A stretch of DNA of 64,000 nucleotides from Falsibacillus pallidus (GCF_003350505.1 NZ_QQAY01000002.1:306276-370275), one strand, 5' to 3'. Shown: positions 7,549 to 15,830, counted from the stretch's first letter. A program made the numbers and translations. Notes: generated by a model from the sequence alone, not told the origin.

Positions 7549-8868
7549 ATGGCACTCAATAAAGAAGAAATGTTGTCTGACTACATCGATTGGCTGAATG
7601 ATGAGCGCCAGGACATCCATCCGATGGGAATAACCGCAGACAAAGATTTAGAAAAAATGTTCGAAACCGCTGAAATGATTCATTCAATGGAGCTCGAGCA
7701 GTCCGAGCCATCACAGGCGTTTATGGATCGCGTATCAAAGCGGATTCGTGAGGAAGAGGCTGCACAGAAATCGAAGAAAAAGAGTTTCAGCTGGAAAACG
7801 GCAGGAAAGTGGCTGCCGCTCGGGGCTGCTGCGGTTGTAGCTTTATCGCTCCTATGGAATGCATTTGGTGCCACTCCACCAGCTGGTGCTTCCGACATAT
7901 CGGTGGTCGAAATAAAAACGATCGCGGACCTGAGAGAAAGCGCGGCACTTGCTCCATCCTATAGACCTGGGATGGGGAGAGAAGAAGTCATTTATTCTAA
8001 AGACGATCAAATATGGAGATTACAGACGGAAAATGGAGAAAAAACGGTTTTTCCTCTAAATAACTTTCAATACATGCACGACCCAGCATGGTCTCCAGAT
8101 GGTAAAAGGTTGGCTTTTGCGGGCTATAAAAACGGAAAAGAAGGCATCTGGATCATGAATGCAGATGGAACGGTTCTTCAACAGGTGACAGATCCACCCT
8201 CAAACGAAGAATTCCATGAACATCCTAATTGGTCACCGGATGGTGAGACCCTTTTATTTTCAAAACTTGGTGAAAAAATCGTTGAACCGCATGGAGCAAA
8301 AGTTGTGGGAAATGAGGTATGGAAAGTGAATGCAGATGGTTCAGGACTGAAGAAAATAACGCAAGGTGGCAGCCCTGTTTGGTCACCATTGGGAGATAAG
8401 ATCGCATTTACGAGGACATCAGCTGAAGGGGAAACGTTTATTTGGCTAGCTGATTCCGATGGATCGAATGCAGAAAAACTGACTGAAGGAAGTGAGCCTT
8501 CCTGGTCGCCGGATGGGAGATTCATCGCCTTTGTTCAAAAACGCGAGGAGAATCTGAAGTTAAAAGATGCACCATCAGCCATAATTCAGGCAACATATCG
8601 GGATGTAATGGCTCTCGATACTACCAATGGTCAAATCACCACATTGACTAAAAATGAATTCTCAAAAAGACAGCTTAAAGAAGTCAAAAAGCAGGTGGAA
8701 AATCAGACTCCATCCACTAGTCCGATCAAATATATGGTGAGCGGAAAGTTTGATGACGGAATGCCGACTTGGGCAAAAGACGGGAAACATATCCTTCTGA
8801 CAAGAAATGAAAACACAGAAGAAGGAAGCCACTTCCGTTTGATTGAATTGACATTGACCATTAAATAG
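7549..8868 (+). CDS. Membrane anti-sigma factor with TolB-like beta-propeller
   Basis: 439 aa. A cytoplasmic region (1-87) is followed by one transmembrane helix at about 88-106, then an extracytoplasmic beta-propeller built of PD40/TolB repeats: WSPDGKRLAFAG, WSPDGETLLFSK, WSPLGDKIAFTR, WSPDGRFIAFVQ and WAKDGKHILLTR, with NADG and SDGS turn motifs between blades. It starts at the base after the sigma stop (RBS AGGGAGGG). Inferred role: anti-sigma whose propeller reads an extracellular ligand or partner. A lipoprotein gene follows 16 bp later and is a plausible partner. The N-terminal 87 residues show no obvious zinc (H-x3-C-x2-C) motif. Confidence 0.8.
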   Translation: MALNKEEMLSDYIDWLNDERQDIHPMGITADKDLEKMFETAEMIHSMELEQSEPSQAFMDRVSKRIREEEAAQKSKKKSFSWKTAGKWLPLGAAAVVALSLLWNAFGATPPAGASDISVVEIKTIADLRESAALAPSYRPGMGREEVIYSKDDQIWRLQTENGEKTVFPLNNFQYMHDPAWSPDGKRLAFAGYKNGKEGIWIMNADGTVLQQVTDPPSNEEFHEHPNWSPDGETLLFSKLGEKIVEPHGAKVVGNEVWKVNADGSGLKKITQGGSPVWSPLGDKIAFTRTSAEGETFIWLADSDGSNAEKLTEGSEPSWSPDGRFIAFVQKREENLKLKDAPSAIIQATYRDVMALDTTNGQITTLTKNEFSKRQLKEVKKQVENQTPSTSPIKYMVSGKFDDGMPTWAKDGKHILLTRNENTEEGSHFRLIELTLTIK

Positions 8869-8884
8869 AAGGAAGGAAAAGGGA

Positions 8885-9487
8885 ATGAAATGGTTTTTGA
8901 AATTATCGGTGCTGTTCCTGGCGCTAAGCCTTGCGGCGTGTTCCAGCCAGGATTCCGCACCTGTTGAGAAAAAGACAGATGTGCAGGAGCACGCAAAAAA
9001 TGGATCCGCAAGTGAGAAAAGCAGCTTTGATCAAAAAGATGCAGAAGGGAACTCACAAAAGGAAGAACAAAAAGATACTAATGGAGAAGAAGCTCAAAGC
9101 TCTTCAGAGGATTATTTTAACACGGTGAAGCTTGACCACATTTCACTTCAGGTTCCGAAAGAATGGAGTATTCAAAAAGGTCTTGATTCAGCTGGGTTCC
9201 AGGTAAACGGCGAGGCAATCGGCGGCATTGATGGACTTGGCTATTCTGATGATGTTCAAAGTTTGCTGCCGAATCATCATGAAGTGCTTTCGACAGAAGA
9301 TGTAAAAGGTGCCCCGGTGAAAACGGTCATCGTTAAATTGACCACCGATGCCTTGAACGGAGAAAAGCAGACAGAAACACATGTCTTCTTCATCCGGCCA
9401 GACCAGAAAGCAGCATATGATTTGCACTTCATCAGCAGCAAAATCAACAACGAAACACTCCAATCCATTATCAAATCCATCCAATAA
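8885..9487 (+). CDS. Lipoprotein of the ECF sigma operon
   Basis: 200 aa. Signal peptide MKWFLKLSVLFLALSLAAC with lipobox LAAC (Cys19). A charged, low-complexity linker (about 20-72, rich in E, K, Q and S) leads to a small globular domain (about 75-200) reading KLDHISLQVPKEWSIQKG. This is the common PsbP/MOG1-like layout of small lipoproteins, but I cannot name the family. RBS AAGGAAGG. Third gene of the sigma/propeller operon; likely an extracytoplasmic accessory or target of that signalling system. Confidence 0.75.
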   Translation: MKWFLKLSVLFLALSLAACSSQDSAPVEKKTDVQEHAKNGSASEKSSFDQKDAEGNSQKEEQKDTNGEEAQSSSEDYFNTVKLDHISLQVPKEWSIQKGLDSAGFQVNGEAIGGIDGLGYSDDVQSLLPNHHEVLSTEDVKGAPVKTVIVKLTTDALNGEKQTETHVFFIRPDQKAAYDLHFISSKINNETLQSIIKSIQ

Positions 9488-9490
9488 AGA

Positions 9491-9535
9491 AACCGGGAGA
9501 TGCCAAAGTGACAGGCACCTCCCGGTTTTTGTTAT
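9491..9535 (+). terminator. Terminator made from a REP-like element
   Basis: ACCGGGAGATGCC and GGCACCTCCCGGT form a long stem followed by TTTTTGTT. The right arm is part of a dispersed GTGACAGGCACC-type element (see 9508-9547), so the repeat seems to serve as the operon terminator. Confidence 0.8.
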
Positions 9536-9547
9536 ATTTTGTCGAAT
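9508..9547 (+). repeat. REP-like dispersed element, copy 1
   Basis: GTGACAGGCACC, then TCCCGGTTTTTG, then TTTTGTCGAAT. The same order of blocks recurs at 11696-11736 and, reversed, at 33127-33164; shorter relatives lie at 10830 and 21387. Confidence 0.55.
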
Positions 9548-9627
9548 CTAAACTTTTTCATTTTTACTGCGATAAAATGGGATGTGAATCGTCTAATGTT
9601 GTTGAGAAGGTAATTGGGGGAAGACAT

Positions 9628-10146
9628 ATGACTGAAAAAGAGCGGATTACACAGTGGTTTTATGAATACAGCGATGATCTTTACCACTATTTTTATTATC
9701 GTTTGGGCAAATCGGATGCAGAAGACCTCGTACAAGAGGTATTTATAAAAGCACTCAACGGAATCAAATCATTCAACGGAAACTCCACACCTAAAACATG
9801 GCTTTTCAGGATCGCATTAAATGCAGCAACGGACAAAATCAGGCGCGAAAGAAGAACCCGATTCGGACTGGCCGCCATTTTTCAACATGAACTTTTACAG
9901 TCTGATAACGGTGGACCTTCACCTGAGCGTATGGCAGAAATGAATGAAAGCAGCCGGGCGCTTTACGACGCCATCCATAAATTAAAGGGGAGCTACCGCG
10001 ACGTTTTGATTTTACGGGGAATCAAGGAATTTTCCGTTGACGAAACAGCCGCCATTCTGGATTGGAGTCCACAAAAAGTCCGCTCTACCTATTATCGGGC
10101 AAAAGAAGCATTGGCAAGAAAACTAGGAGGTGATTATGATGCATAG
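9628..10146 (+). CDS. ECF RNA polymerase sigma factor
   Basis: 172 aa from the ATG at 9628 (RBS TTGGGGGAAG); a longer frame upstream would read through the REP-like element. Region 2 at about 7-75 (YEYSDDLYHYFYYRLGKSDA, EDLVQEVFIKAL, TPKTWLFRIALNAATDKIRR) and region 4 at about 115-165 (LKGSYRDVLILRGIKEFS, then ETAAILDWSPQKVRSTYYRA). Its last 8 bp overlap the start of the DUF4825 gene, so the pair is coupled. The upstream 80 bp contain CTAAAC-N16-CGAT, a weak ECF promoter candidate. Confidence 0.9.
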   Translation: MTEKERITQWFYEYSDDLYHYFYYRLGKSDAEDLVQEVFIKALNGIKSFNGNSTPKTWLFRIALNAATDKIRRERRTRFGLAAIFQHELLQSDNGGPSPERMAEMNESSRALYDAIHKLKGSYRDVLILRGIKEFSVDETAAILDWSPQKVRSTYYRAKEALARKLGGDYDA

Positions 10147-10822
10147 AGAAACGGATGCAAGATTGGAATCCCGTCTGAAGAATCTTCCTAAACCAAGCCT
10201 TTCGGATAGAGAAAAAGGTCAAATGTTGAATCAAATTTTGAATACTGAATCAAAGCCGAAAAGAACATGGAAGTTCACACCTGTTATTGTTCAGGCAGCA
10301 GCAGGATTGGCAACCCTTTTCATCATTGTGCTTATCGGCATGTCGGCACTGAAACCCGTGCATCACAACGGAGCAGGATCTGAAACTGGAACGGCCAAAC
10401 ATTTTGCTTATGCGGGAGAAACTATGAATTTGTATGATCTTTCTAAACTACAGACCCCATATGTGGGGAATAACAGCAAGGTCATCCAGATTGCACATTC
10501 GTTGCCTGGGGGAGGACTGGTGAAAGAAATTTCACTACAGACGAAAACTGCATCTTACGGAGTGACGATTACGTATGCTTCCAAAAACTCCAAACAATTT
10601 GACGCGTTCACACAATCAGGATTAAAGGATAAAATGCTGACCAATGCTGCAGCTTGTCTGATTTTAATCGATAATGCAGATCAAGTGAAGATGATCGTTG
10701 AAACCGATCCCGTCCAAACGTATGAATACACTAGGTCCGAACTCGAAAAAACATTCGGCAGGGACTTAAGTGAATACACCAAAAACCCAAAGCTCTGGAA
10801 AAAAGAAATCTACGACAACTAA
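10139..10822 (+). CDS. DUF4825 membrane protein, putative anti-sigma factor
   Basis: 227 aa. Several near starts exist (GTG 10130, ATG 10136, ATG 10139); the AGGAGGTG ribosome binding site at 10125-10132 favours 10136 or 10139. A short cytoplasmic part (1-40) precedes one transmembrane helix (about 43-63, VIVQAAAGLATLFIIVLIG). The outer part matches the DUF4825 pattern: LYDLSKLQTPYVGNNSKV, then a loop GGGLVKEISLQT and SYGVTITY. Overlap with the sigma gene and the topology support an anti-sigma role. The first 40 residues include LPKPSLSDREKGQMLNQI, similar to the sigma-binding tails of such proteins. Ligand unknown. Confidence 0.75.
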   Translation: MHRETDARLESRLKNLPKPSLSDREKGQMLNQILNTESKPKRTWKFTPVIVQAAAGLATLFIIVLIGMSALKPVHHNGAGSETGTAKHFAYAGETMNLYDLSKLQTPYVGNNSKVIQIAHSLPGGGLVKEISLQTKTASYGVTITYASKNSKQFDAFTQSGLKDKMLTNAAACLILIDNADQVKMIVETDPVQTYEYTRSELEKTFGRDLSEYTKNPKLWKKEIYDN

Positions 10823-10829
10823 CACTACA

Positions 10830-10842
10830 GGTGACAGGGACC
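10830..10842 (+). repeat. REP-like core, isolated
   Basis: GGTGACAGGGACC lies 8 bp after the stop of the DUF4825 gene. It matches the core of the longer elements at 9508 and 11696 but lacks their tail. Confidence 0.4.
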
Positions 10843-10904
10843 TCAACATGGAATAATCACAAGTCTCAGATGGTCAAAGATTAAAATAATGAAATCAGAA
10901 GAGG

Positions 10905-11693
10905 ATGGTTGCTACTTTGGAAAATAAACATGTCTTTAATGATATAATCTCTGATTATGCAATAGCACGACCGGGTTATCCAACAGAGTTATTTAGAGAT
11001 ATTGTTGAATATTCGATGGTAACAAGTGATTCATCCGTACTTGAAATAGGTTCAGGTCCAGGGCAAGCGACAGATTATTTCGTAAAGAATGGATATCCTA
11101 TTACCGGATTAGAGCTTGGAGAAAATCAAGTAGAATATTTATTAGATAAATATTGTACTTATGAAAATTTTAATGCCTTGCCTTTGTCTTTTGAGGATTT
11201 TCATACAAAACCGGAAATATATAATTTAATTTTTTCAGCTACAGCATTTCATTGGGTTAAGCCGGAGGTTGGGTACCCTAAAGGATACAATCTCCTTAAA
11301 AAAAATGGAGTGATGGCTGTATTCTGGCATTTGGGTTCTATTATTGAACCAAAAACTGAAATGCAGGATCAAATAAGAAAGATATATCGAAAATATGCTC
11401 CTGAGCTTGATGACTATATAAGTTTAGATGAAGCCGAGGATTTGCATAAACTAAGAATTTCACAAATTCAAACCAATAACTTATTTAGTAATCCAGTGCA
11501 CAAAGTTTATAGATGGAATGATGAATACACTACTGATAGATATCTGAGATTGATGAATTCTTACTCTGACTTTCATTCAATAGATAAAGATAAGCGAAAG
11601 GCTATCCTAGATGAAGTGAGAGATTATATAGACAGTAATGGTGCGAACATAACCGTTCCACAGGAAGTAAGATTATATATGGCAAGAAAGTGA
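10905..11693 (+). CDS. Class I SAM-dependent methyltransferase
   Basis: 262 aa. Motif I is LEIGSGPGQ (about residues 46-54), followed by the acidic strand GLELGENQ and the post-I region FSATAFHWV (motif IV area), typical of UbiE/type 11-like small-molecule methyltransferases. The start is uncertain: ATG at 10905 has AGAAGAGG directly against it, and TTG at 10917 is an alternative. The gene is AT-richer than its neighbours and stands alone. A REP-like element follows the stop by 2 bp. Substrate unknown. Confidence 0.8.
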   Translation: MVATLENKHVFNDIISDYAIARPGYPTELFRDIVEYSMVTSDSSVLEIGSGPGQATDYFVKNGYPITGLELGENQVEYLLDKYCTYENFNALPLSFEDFHTKPEIYNLIFSATAFHWVKPEVGYPKGYNLLKKNGVMAVFWHLGSIIEPKTEMQDQIRKIYRKYAPELDDYISLDEAEDLHKLRISQIQTNNLFSNPVHKVYRWNDEYTTDRYLRLMNSYSDFHSIDKDKRKAILDEVRDYIDSNGANITVPQEVRLYMARK

Positions 11694-11695
11694 TT

Positions 11696-11736
11696 GGTGA
11701 CAGTCACCACCAGGTTTTTAAAGGGTTTTGTCGAAT
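11696..11736 (+). repeat. REP-like dispersed element, copy 2
   Basis: The palindromic core GGTGACAGTCACC (11696-11708) is followed by ACCAGGTTTTT and TTTTGTCGAAT, the same blocks as copy 1. Confidence 0.6.
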
Positions 11737-11930
11737 GAGCTTTAGGAGTGAAAATAAAAAATAGAAACTTAATTGGAGAGCTAATTTGTATAGCAATTAG
11801 CATCTCTCTTTTTATGGATCTTACCATATTGAAATTTTTCAACCATCCTATTATTAATGAATATGGAATTTTATGTTAAAATGAAAATTAAGACAAAATT
11901 GTTCTCATTTTAAATGGGGGAGGCGAGAAT

Positions 11931-12650
11931 GTGTTATATACGGCTCTACTGATTGACATCGTCGCTATTGTAATTACAGGAAAGTTGTTTCAAGCTTCAA
12001 AATCAACAAGGGTTTTTGAAGTGATTAGCCAAATTTTTGCGGCACTCATAGTAATAATGATGGGCAAACTTGAGGTTAGCTATATTAATCTTGGCAATTT
12101 AAATCTAATCGAATTGGGGTATCTAACGATTCCTTTTACCTTACTGCTTCTTATAAGTCTCTCAAATGTGATGAATGTAGAAAAAGTGCAAAATAATTCA
12201 ATTTTACTGCTGCCATTCGTCTCATTCATTTGTTTTTCATTATCTGCTTTCTTCACAGGTGATCCATTTGTATTAAATACGGGGATATGTGCATGTTTAA
12301 CGATTATAATGATCCTGCTATTAGGCTACTTTTCAGGTAAAGTAATTGTAGGAAGAACGCTCACAACGTTAATAGGTTTCGTAATAGCAGTGCTTTCGAC
12401 GTCCTTAATTCTGGCTTCAATGGCAGCAATTTATATACCGATTTTTACTTTGGCGCTGCCATTGACTGTACATAATTATCTTCAAGATATACTTCCGTCA
12501 AAGCAGTCAACAACAGTCAGCTCTTTAACAGCCATGTTATTTGGTGTATTGCTGTTCATAATTCCTTCTAATTTCTTGTGGATTCTTCTAGTTGGTTTCA
12601 TGATTCTTCTGGCTATCATGCAAATCCCACGTAAATATCGTTTTATTTAG
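11931..12650 (+). CDS. Degenerate TagO/WecA-type (PNPT family) membrane protein
   Basis: 239 aa, nearly all hydrophobic, about seven transmembrane segments. Start GTG at 11931 behind GGGGGAGG. The segment order follows the polyprenyl-phosphate GlcNAc-1-phosphate transferases: INLGNLNLIELGYLTIPFTL, then LSNVMNVEKVQN where active enzymes have NAxNLxDGxDGL, then GKVIVGRTLTTLIGF where they have KxFMGDTGSLxLG, then a PIFTLALPL helix. The aspartates that bind magnesium and drive catalysis are absent in all three places, and the N-terminal third is missing. I infer a catalytically dead, shortened paralogue, perhaps a partner or decoy of the true enzyme. Reading by eye only. Confidence 0.5.
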   Translation: MLYTALLIDIVAIVITGKLFQASKSTRVFEVISQIFAALIVIMMGKLEVSYINLGNLNLIELGYLTIPFTLLLLISLSNVMNVEKVQNNSILLLPFVSFICFSLSAFFTGDPFVLNTGICACLTIIMILLLGYFSGKVIVGRTLTTLIGFVIAVLSTSLILASMAAIYIPIFTLALPLTVHNYLQDILPSKQSTTVSSLTAMLFGVLLFIIPSNFLWILLVGFMILLAIMQIPRKYRFI

Positions 12651-12708
12651 GTAAAACAGATCGATTAAGATAAAAAAGCGTTTTACACCGATAAGGAAAT
12701 ACCAAATT

Positions 12709-12755
12709 AAAAAGCTCAACTTCTCTGCAATCAAAATAGAGAAATTGAGCTTTTT
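12709..12755. terminator. Bidirectional terminator between convergent genes
   Basis: AAAAAGCTCAA and TTGAGCTTTTT form an 11-bp stem with an inner CTTCTCT/AGAGAA pair. Confidence 0.85.
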
Positions 12756-12766
12756 AGTTACTTCAT

Positions 12767-13402
12767 TTATTTATTATTTATTGAATTCATTAACTGGAAG
12801 AAATATTCAGGTTTGTGAGTCTTATTTAGGTTATACCATGAATGTAATGTATCTTGTGAAAATACATCAATTTTTTTCAGTACTTCCATCGCAAATTCCA
12901 GAGGGGCCACTCCTGATGCTGTAACCAAATTTTCATCAGAAACCGCAAGTCCCATCTCATAGGATTTTTCTCCGTTATAATTAGGACAAACCATTTTAGT
13001 ATATTCTAAGTTATTACTTGTATGCTTTCTAGAATCTAGGTATCCCATATTCGCAAGGCCCTCAACTGCACCACAAATGGCAGCCACAATCGTGCCTATC
13101 TTTAAGGCTTGGCCAACTCTTTCCAAAATGGGTTTATGAATTTCTTCACTCCAAGTAGTCCCTCCTGGTAAAATTAAAAGATCTTTACTCTCAAAAGTAC
13201 ATTCATCAAGGGAAATATCTGGCTTTATGCTCAGTCCTCCCATCGTAGTAATCATTTCCTTATCAGCTCCTACTGTAATCACTTTTATAGGTGCTACATC
13301 TTTTTTGAAATATCTTCCTGAGCTTAGTTCAGCAATTAAATATCCATATTCCCAGTCCGACATTGTATTAAAGACATAGAGAAAAGCTTTTGTTGATTGC
13401 AT
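12767..13402 (-). CDS. DJ-1/PfpI family glutamine amidotransferase-like protein
   Basis: 211 aa from the ATG at 13402 (MQSTKAFLYVF), preceded at good spacing by GGAGTG. The nucleophile elbow AAICGA carries Cys110; the flanking strand LLILPGGTTW and the loop GLANMGYLDSRKHTSN are standard for the family. Bacillus homologues of this type are annotated as type 1 glutamine amidotransferase-like or YdeA-like protease/chaperones. The real activity (glyoxalase, deglycase, regulator) is not evident from sequence. Single gene; shares its 3-prime terminator with the convergent membrane protein gene. Confidence 0.85.
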   Translation of the reverse strand: MQSTKAFLYVFNTMSDWEYGYLIAELSSGRYFKKDVAPIKVITVGADKEMITTMGGLSIKPDISLDECTFESKDLLILPGGTTWSEEIHKPILERVGQALKIGTIVAAICGAVEGLANMGYLDSRKHTSNNLEYTKMVCPNYNGEKSYEMGLAVSDENLVTASGVAPLEFAMEVLKKIDVFSQDTLHSWYNLNKTHKPEYFFQLMNSINNK

Positions 13403-13442
13403 CCAATAACACTCCATTCACAATTGATATAGCTATTATAAA

Positions 13443-13476
13443 AAAACTTCCCTGACAGTTAACGTCAGGGAAGTTA
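13443..13476 (-). terminator. Terminator of the WYL regulator gene
   Basis: AACTTCCCTGAC and GTCAGGGAAGTT form a perfect 12-bp stem directly after the stop codon, followed on the minus strand by T-rich sequence. Confidence 0.85.
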
Positions 13477-14439
13477 TCATACTTGGTGAAATTTTATTAA
13501 TTCCGACAGAACTTCAACAAGTCTTTTCTTAAGACTGATTGGCTCAATCACTTTAATCGATGTATTGTACGGTAAAAGTAAATAAGGTACATATGTATGT
13601 ATCACATCTTTTACAAGAAGAAAAACGGCTTGATTGGAAGTCCGTTCTTGTACATAATGTCCTAAAAACCAATGTTGGCAAATATCATCCAGTGCACTTT
13701 TATCCCCATTAAGAACCAAAGACATAATCCCTTTTTTATCCTCTATTGTTGGAAGAAGGTTTTTTATAAAGTAGTCACGTGCTGAAAAATTTTCCGGCCG
13801 ATTAAACGTATTCTCAGTTTGCATAAGACTTTCAATTCGATCTACTCTAAAACTACGGATATCATTCCTAAGATGACAAAATCCAATCACATACCACTTG
13901 TTATTCCAATAGATAATTCTGTACGGATCGACTAATCTATCATTTAATTGCTTTTCAGCACTTTTATGGTAAAGAATTTTTACTGAGTACCCGTCAGCTA
14001 CGGACTGCTCCAACTCCTTCAATAAAGGTTCCATAGAGAGTGAACTTAATCGACTTATTACTTCAAGACTGGTTATATGTTGGTTTATCTTTGTTTCCTG
14101 CTCTTGATTTGAGTGTTTACTTAGTTTTGAAATGGCCCTATTCAGTGCTTCACCGCCATAATATCCGGCTTCTTCTGCAAAAACAGCAGCGTGAAATAGT
14201 GAAGTTTGCTCTTCAAAATCAAAAAAAAGAGGAGCCTCAATAAAATTGTTCATTAAAGTGTATCCACCGTTATGTCCTGGTTCTGAAATAATAGGTACTC
14301 CACTTGTTGAAATGGTATCAATATAACGATACACAGTCCTTATATTCATCTCTAACTTCTCTGAAATTTGTTTAGCAGTAATTTTTTTACCTGAACGAAG
14401 CATCCATAGAATTGCTAACATATTGTCAATTTTAGGCAT
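13477..14439 (-). CDS. HTH and WYL domain transcriptional regulator
   Basis: 320 aa. An N-terminal winged helix (about 1-60: ILWMLRSGKKITAKQISEKL, then TVYRYIDTISTSGVP) of the HTH_11/DeoR type is followed by the wing GYTL and a WYL domain at about 140-235 (VKILYHKSAEKQLN, RLVDPYRIIYWNNKWYVIGF, RSFRVDRI). The WCX extension follows. Such regulators sense small ligands or nucleic acid through the WYL pocket. RBS AAAGGTGG. It is divergent from nothing and convergent with nothing close; the DJ-1 gene immediately downstream on the same strand, after a terminator, is a plausible neighbour target. Confidence 0.85.
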   Translation of the reverse strand: MPKIDNMLAILWMLRSGKKITAKQISEKLEMNIRTVYRYIDTISTSGVPIISEPGHNGGYTLMNNFIEAPLFFDFEEQTSLFHAAVFAEEAGYYGGEALNRAISKLSKHSNQEQETKINQHITSLEVISRLSSLSMEPLLKELEQSVADGYSVKILYHKSAEKQLNDRLVDPYRIIYWNNKWYVIGFCHLRNDIRSFRVDRIESLMQTENTFNRPENFSARDYFIKNLLPTIEDKKGIMSLVLNGDKSALDDICQHWFLGHYVQERTSNQAVFLLVKDVIHTYVPYLLLPYNTSIKVIEPISLKKRLVEVLSELIKFHQV

Positions 14440-14486
14440 ATAATTCCACCTTTATATCAATTTTTCTTACTTCACTTACCAAAATA

Positions 14487-14515
14487 AAAGGACCCTGACA
14501 AAAAGAGTCCTTTTT
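14487..14515 (-). terminator. Terminator of the P-loop protein gene
   Basis: AAGGACTC and GGTCCTT form a stem on the minus strand followed by TTTATTTT. Confidence 0.7.
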
Positions 14516-14520
14516 CCTTT

Positions 14521-15363
14521 TTAAATTTTGGTTCCCTTAAGCAAGTCTTCAAGTCGGGACTGGTGATTTTCCCTGTCGAATGCTGAATTGTCCAGTAGGA
14601 ATTTTTCCATTTTGAGAGAATGGAAGATTTTCATCTCCAACTCATGACGTTTTTTTAACACTTCAATGGTGCCTTCCAATCCTTCATATCCATTCGCTTT
14701 TCCATATCCTTGGCCACAATAGTAGTCCATGAAGAAAGTGCTCCATTCTTTAGGTCGAACCTCCACAGCTCTAAGGAATGCTTTTTCCAAGTCATTTTGA
14801 GTAACATAGAGAAGAAGGGGATTCAGGCTATCTACAGCAGCAGCCAATCGTTGTACATATTCCATGGCCAAAATGTCAGATTCATTATATTTCACCAAAC
14901 TCATGGTCACCGGGTTTTGAATGAAGCAGCACTCAAAAATATAAATGACATCATTCGCTGCTGCCTGCTCCGCGATTACTTCCCAGCGTTCCGTAATCAG
15001 TTTCATATGGACATCAAGGGTAAGTTCATAAATATCCCGGGAACTCAACTTTTCCCAGAATTCATCAGGTGCTTCTATGTCATTTTTCATCTTCACATAA
15101 GAAATAAGCATATGATTGCCCTTGCTTTGAAGGGTATATGGTGCAGCTGCCTTTGTATATTCAGGGAATTCTTTCATAAGCGAATCAAATTCATCCTCTG
15201 TTAAATAGGCAACACCGTCATAATCAGCGGGGTGATCCAAATTCCCTTCTAGGAATAATTCTACTTTTTCATTCTGCTTCTCCAGCAGTTCCTTGACGAA
15301 ATTTGCTGTCGTGGATTTTCCAAATCCGGGAAGACCTTCTACCAATATCAATTTTGTTCTCAT
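14521..15363 (-). CDS. P-loop NTPase, kinase-like, unknown substrate
   Basis: 280 aa, start ATG 15363 behind AAAGGAG. A Walker A motif GLPGFGKST at residues 10-18 is preceded by the usual hydrophobic strand (KLILVEG). Downstream there is no clear ABC or helicase motif; the arrangement, with IFECCFIQNP after about residue 145 as a possible Walker B-like strand and a helical C-terminal half, resembles nucleotide or small-molecule kinases. The family is common in Bacillus as an uncharacterised P-loop protein. Cytoplasmic, single gene with its own terminator. Confidence 0.7.
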   Translation of the reverse strand: MRTKLILVEGLPGFGKSTTANFVKELLEKQNEKVELFLEGNLDHPADYDGVAYLTEDEFDSLMKEFPEYTKAAAPYTLQSKGNHMLISYVKMKNDIEAPDEFWEKLSSRDIYELTLDVHMKLITERWEVIAEQAAANDVIYIFECCFIQNPVTMSLVKYNESDILAMEYVQRLAAAVDSLNPLLLYVTQNDLEKAFLRAVEVRPKEWSTFFMDYYCGQGYGKANGYEGLEGTIEVLKKRHELEMKIFHSLKMEKFLLDNSAFDRENHQSRLEDLLKGTKI

Positions 15364-15477
15364 TTCGTAATCTCCTTTTGAATCTCAAGAAATATATTCG
15401 CTTAGCAACCCAGAAATCCCTTCTCAAGAAAACGATAATATTATTATGTAAATCATTCCGTTCCAAACAATACAAAG

Positions 15478-15510
15478 AGCAGTATAGCCGGCCATTTGCC
15501 ATACTGCTCA
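15478..15510 (-). terminator. Hairpin after the 83-aa coiled-coil gene
   Basis: GAGCAGTATGGC and GCTATACTGCTC form a 12-bp stem (one G-T pair). On the minus strand it lies 26 bp after the stop and is followed by TTTGTATTGTTTGG, so it can act as a modest terminator. Confidence 0.6.
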
Positions 15511-15535
15511 CATAGGTTGTGGTAGGGTAGGAAAC

Positions 15536-15787
15536 TTAGATCCTGCGCTTGATTTCTTCCAGCAAGGATTTCATTTCTTTCAGTTCTTGCAGGATTGCAT
15601 TGTTGTTGGAGTCCGTCTCACGCACTTGACCCACTGAATCTTTCAAAGAAGAGATATCCGTGATTGATTTCAATACACCGTCATCAGCCATTAATTTTAC
15701 TGCATTTTCGAGAAGTTGATCGTTTTTCATCAGTTGAGATGCTGCGTTCATTAAAGATTCCAAATCAAAAGATTTTTCATCAGACAT
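15536..15787 (-). CDS. 83-aa acidic helical protein with coiled-coil tail
   Basis: Reads MSDEKSFDLESLMNAASQLM and continues as an amphipathic helical protein, ending in a heptad-like tail ILQELKEMKSLLEEIKRR (about 64-82). Start ATG 15787 with GGGAGG seven bases upstream. It follows the 42-aa membrane peptide gene by 97 bp on the same strand, with a small hairpin (15831-15847) between them. No cysteines and no transmembrane segment. I do not recognise the family. A cytoplasmic partner of the membrane peptide is a reasonable guess from position only. Confidence 0.65.
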   Translation of the reverse strand: MSDEKSFDLESLMNAASQLMKNDQLLENAVKLMADDGVLKSITDISSLKDSVGQVRETDSNNNAILQELKEMKSLLEEIKRRI

Positions 15788-15830
15788 CCATTGTTCCTCC
15801 CTTCCATAATATTGAATGTATGACCCCAGA

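Noticed and set aside
9508-9627. N-terminal extension of the third ECF sigma factor
   Set aside because: It would start inside the REP-like terminator element; the ATG at 9628 has a good ribosome binding site and gives a normal region 2 start.
15269-15511. An 80-codon minus-strand ORF upstream of the P-loop gene
   Set aside because: It overlaps the P-loop gene start in another frame and lacks a ribosome binding site.
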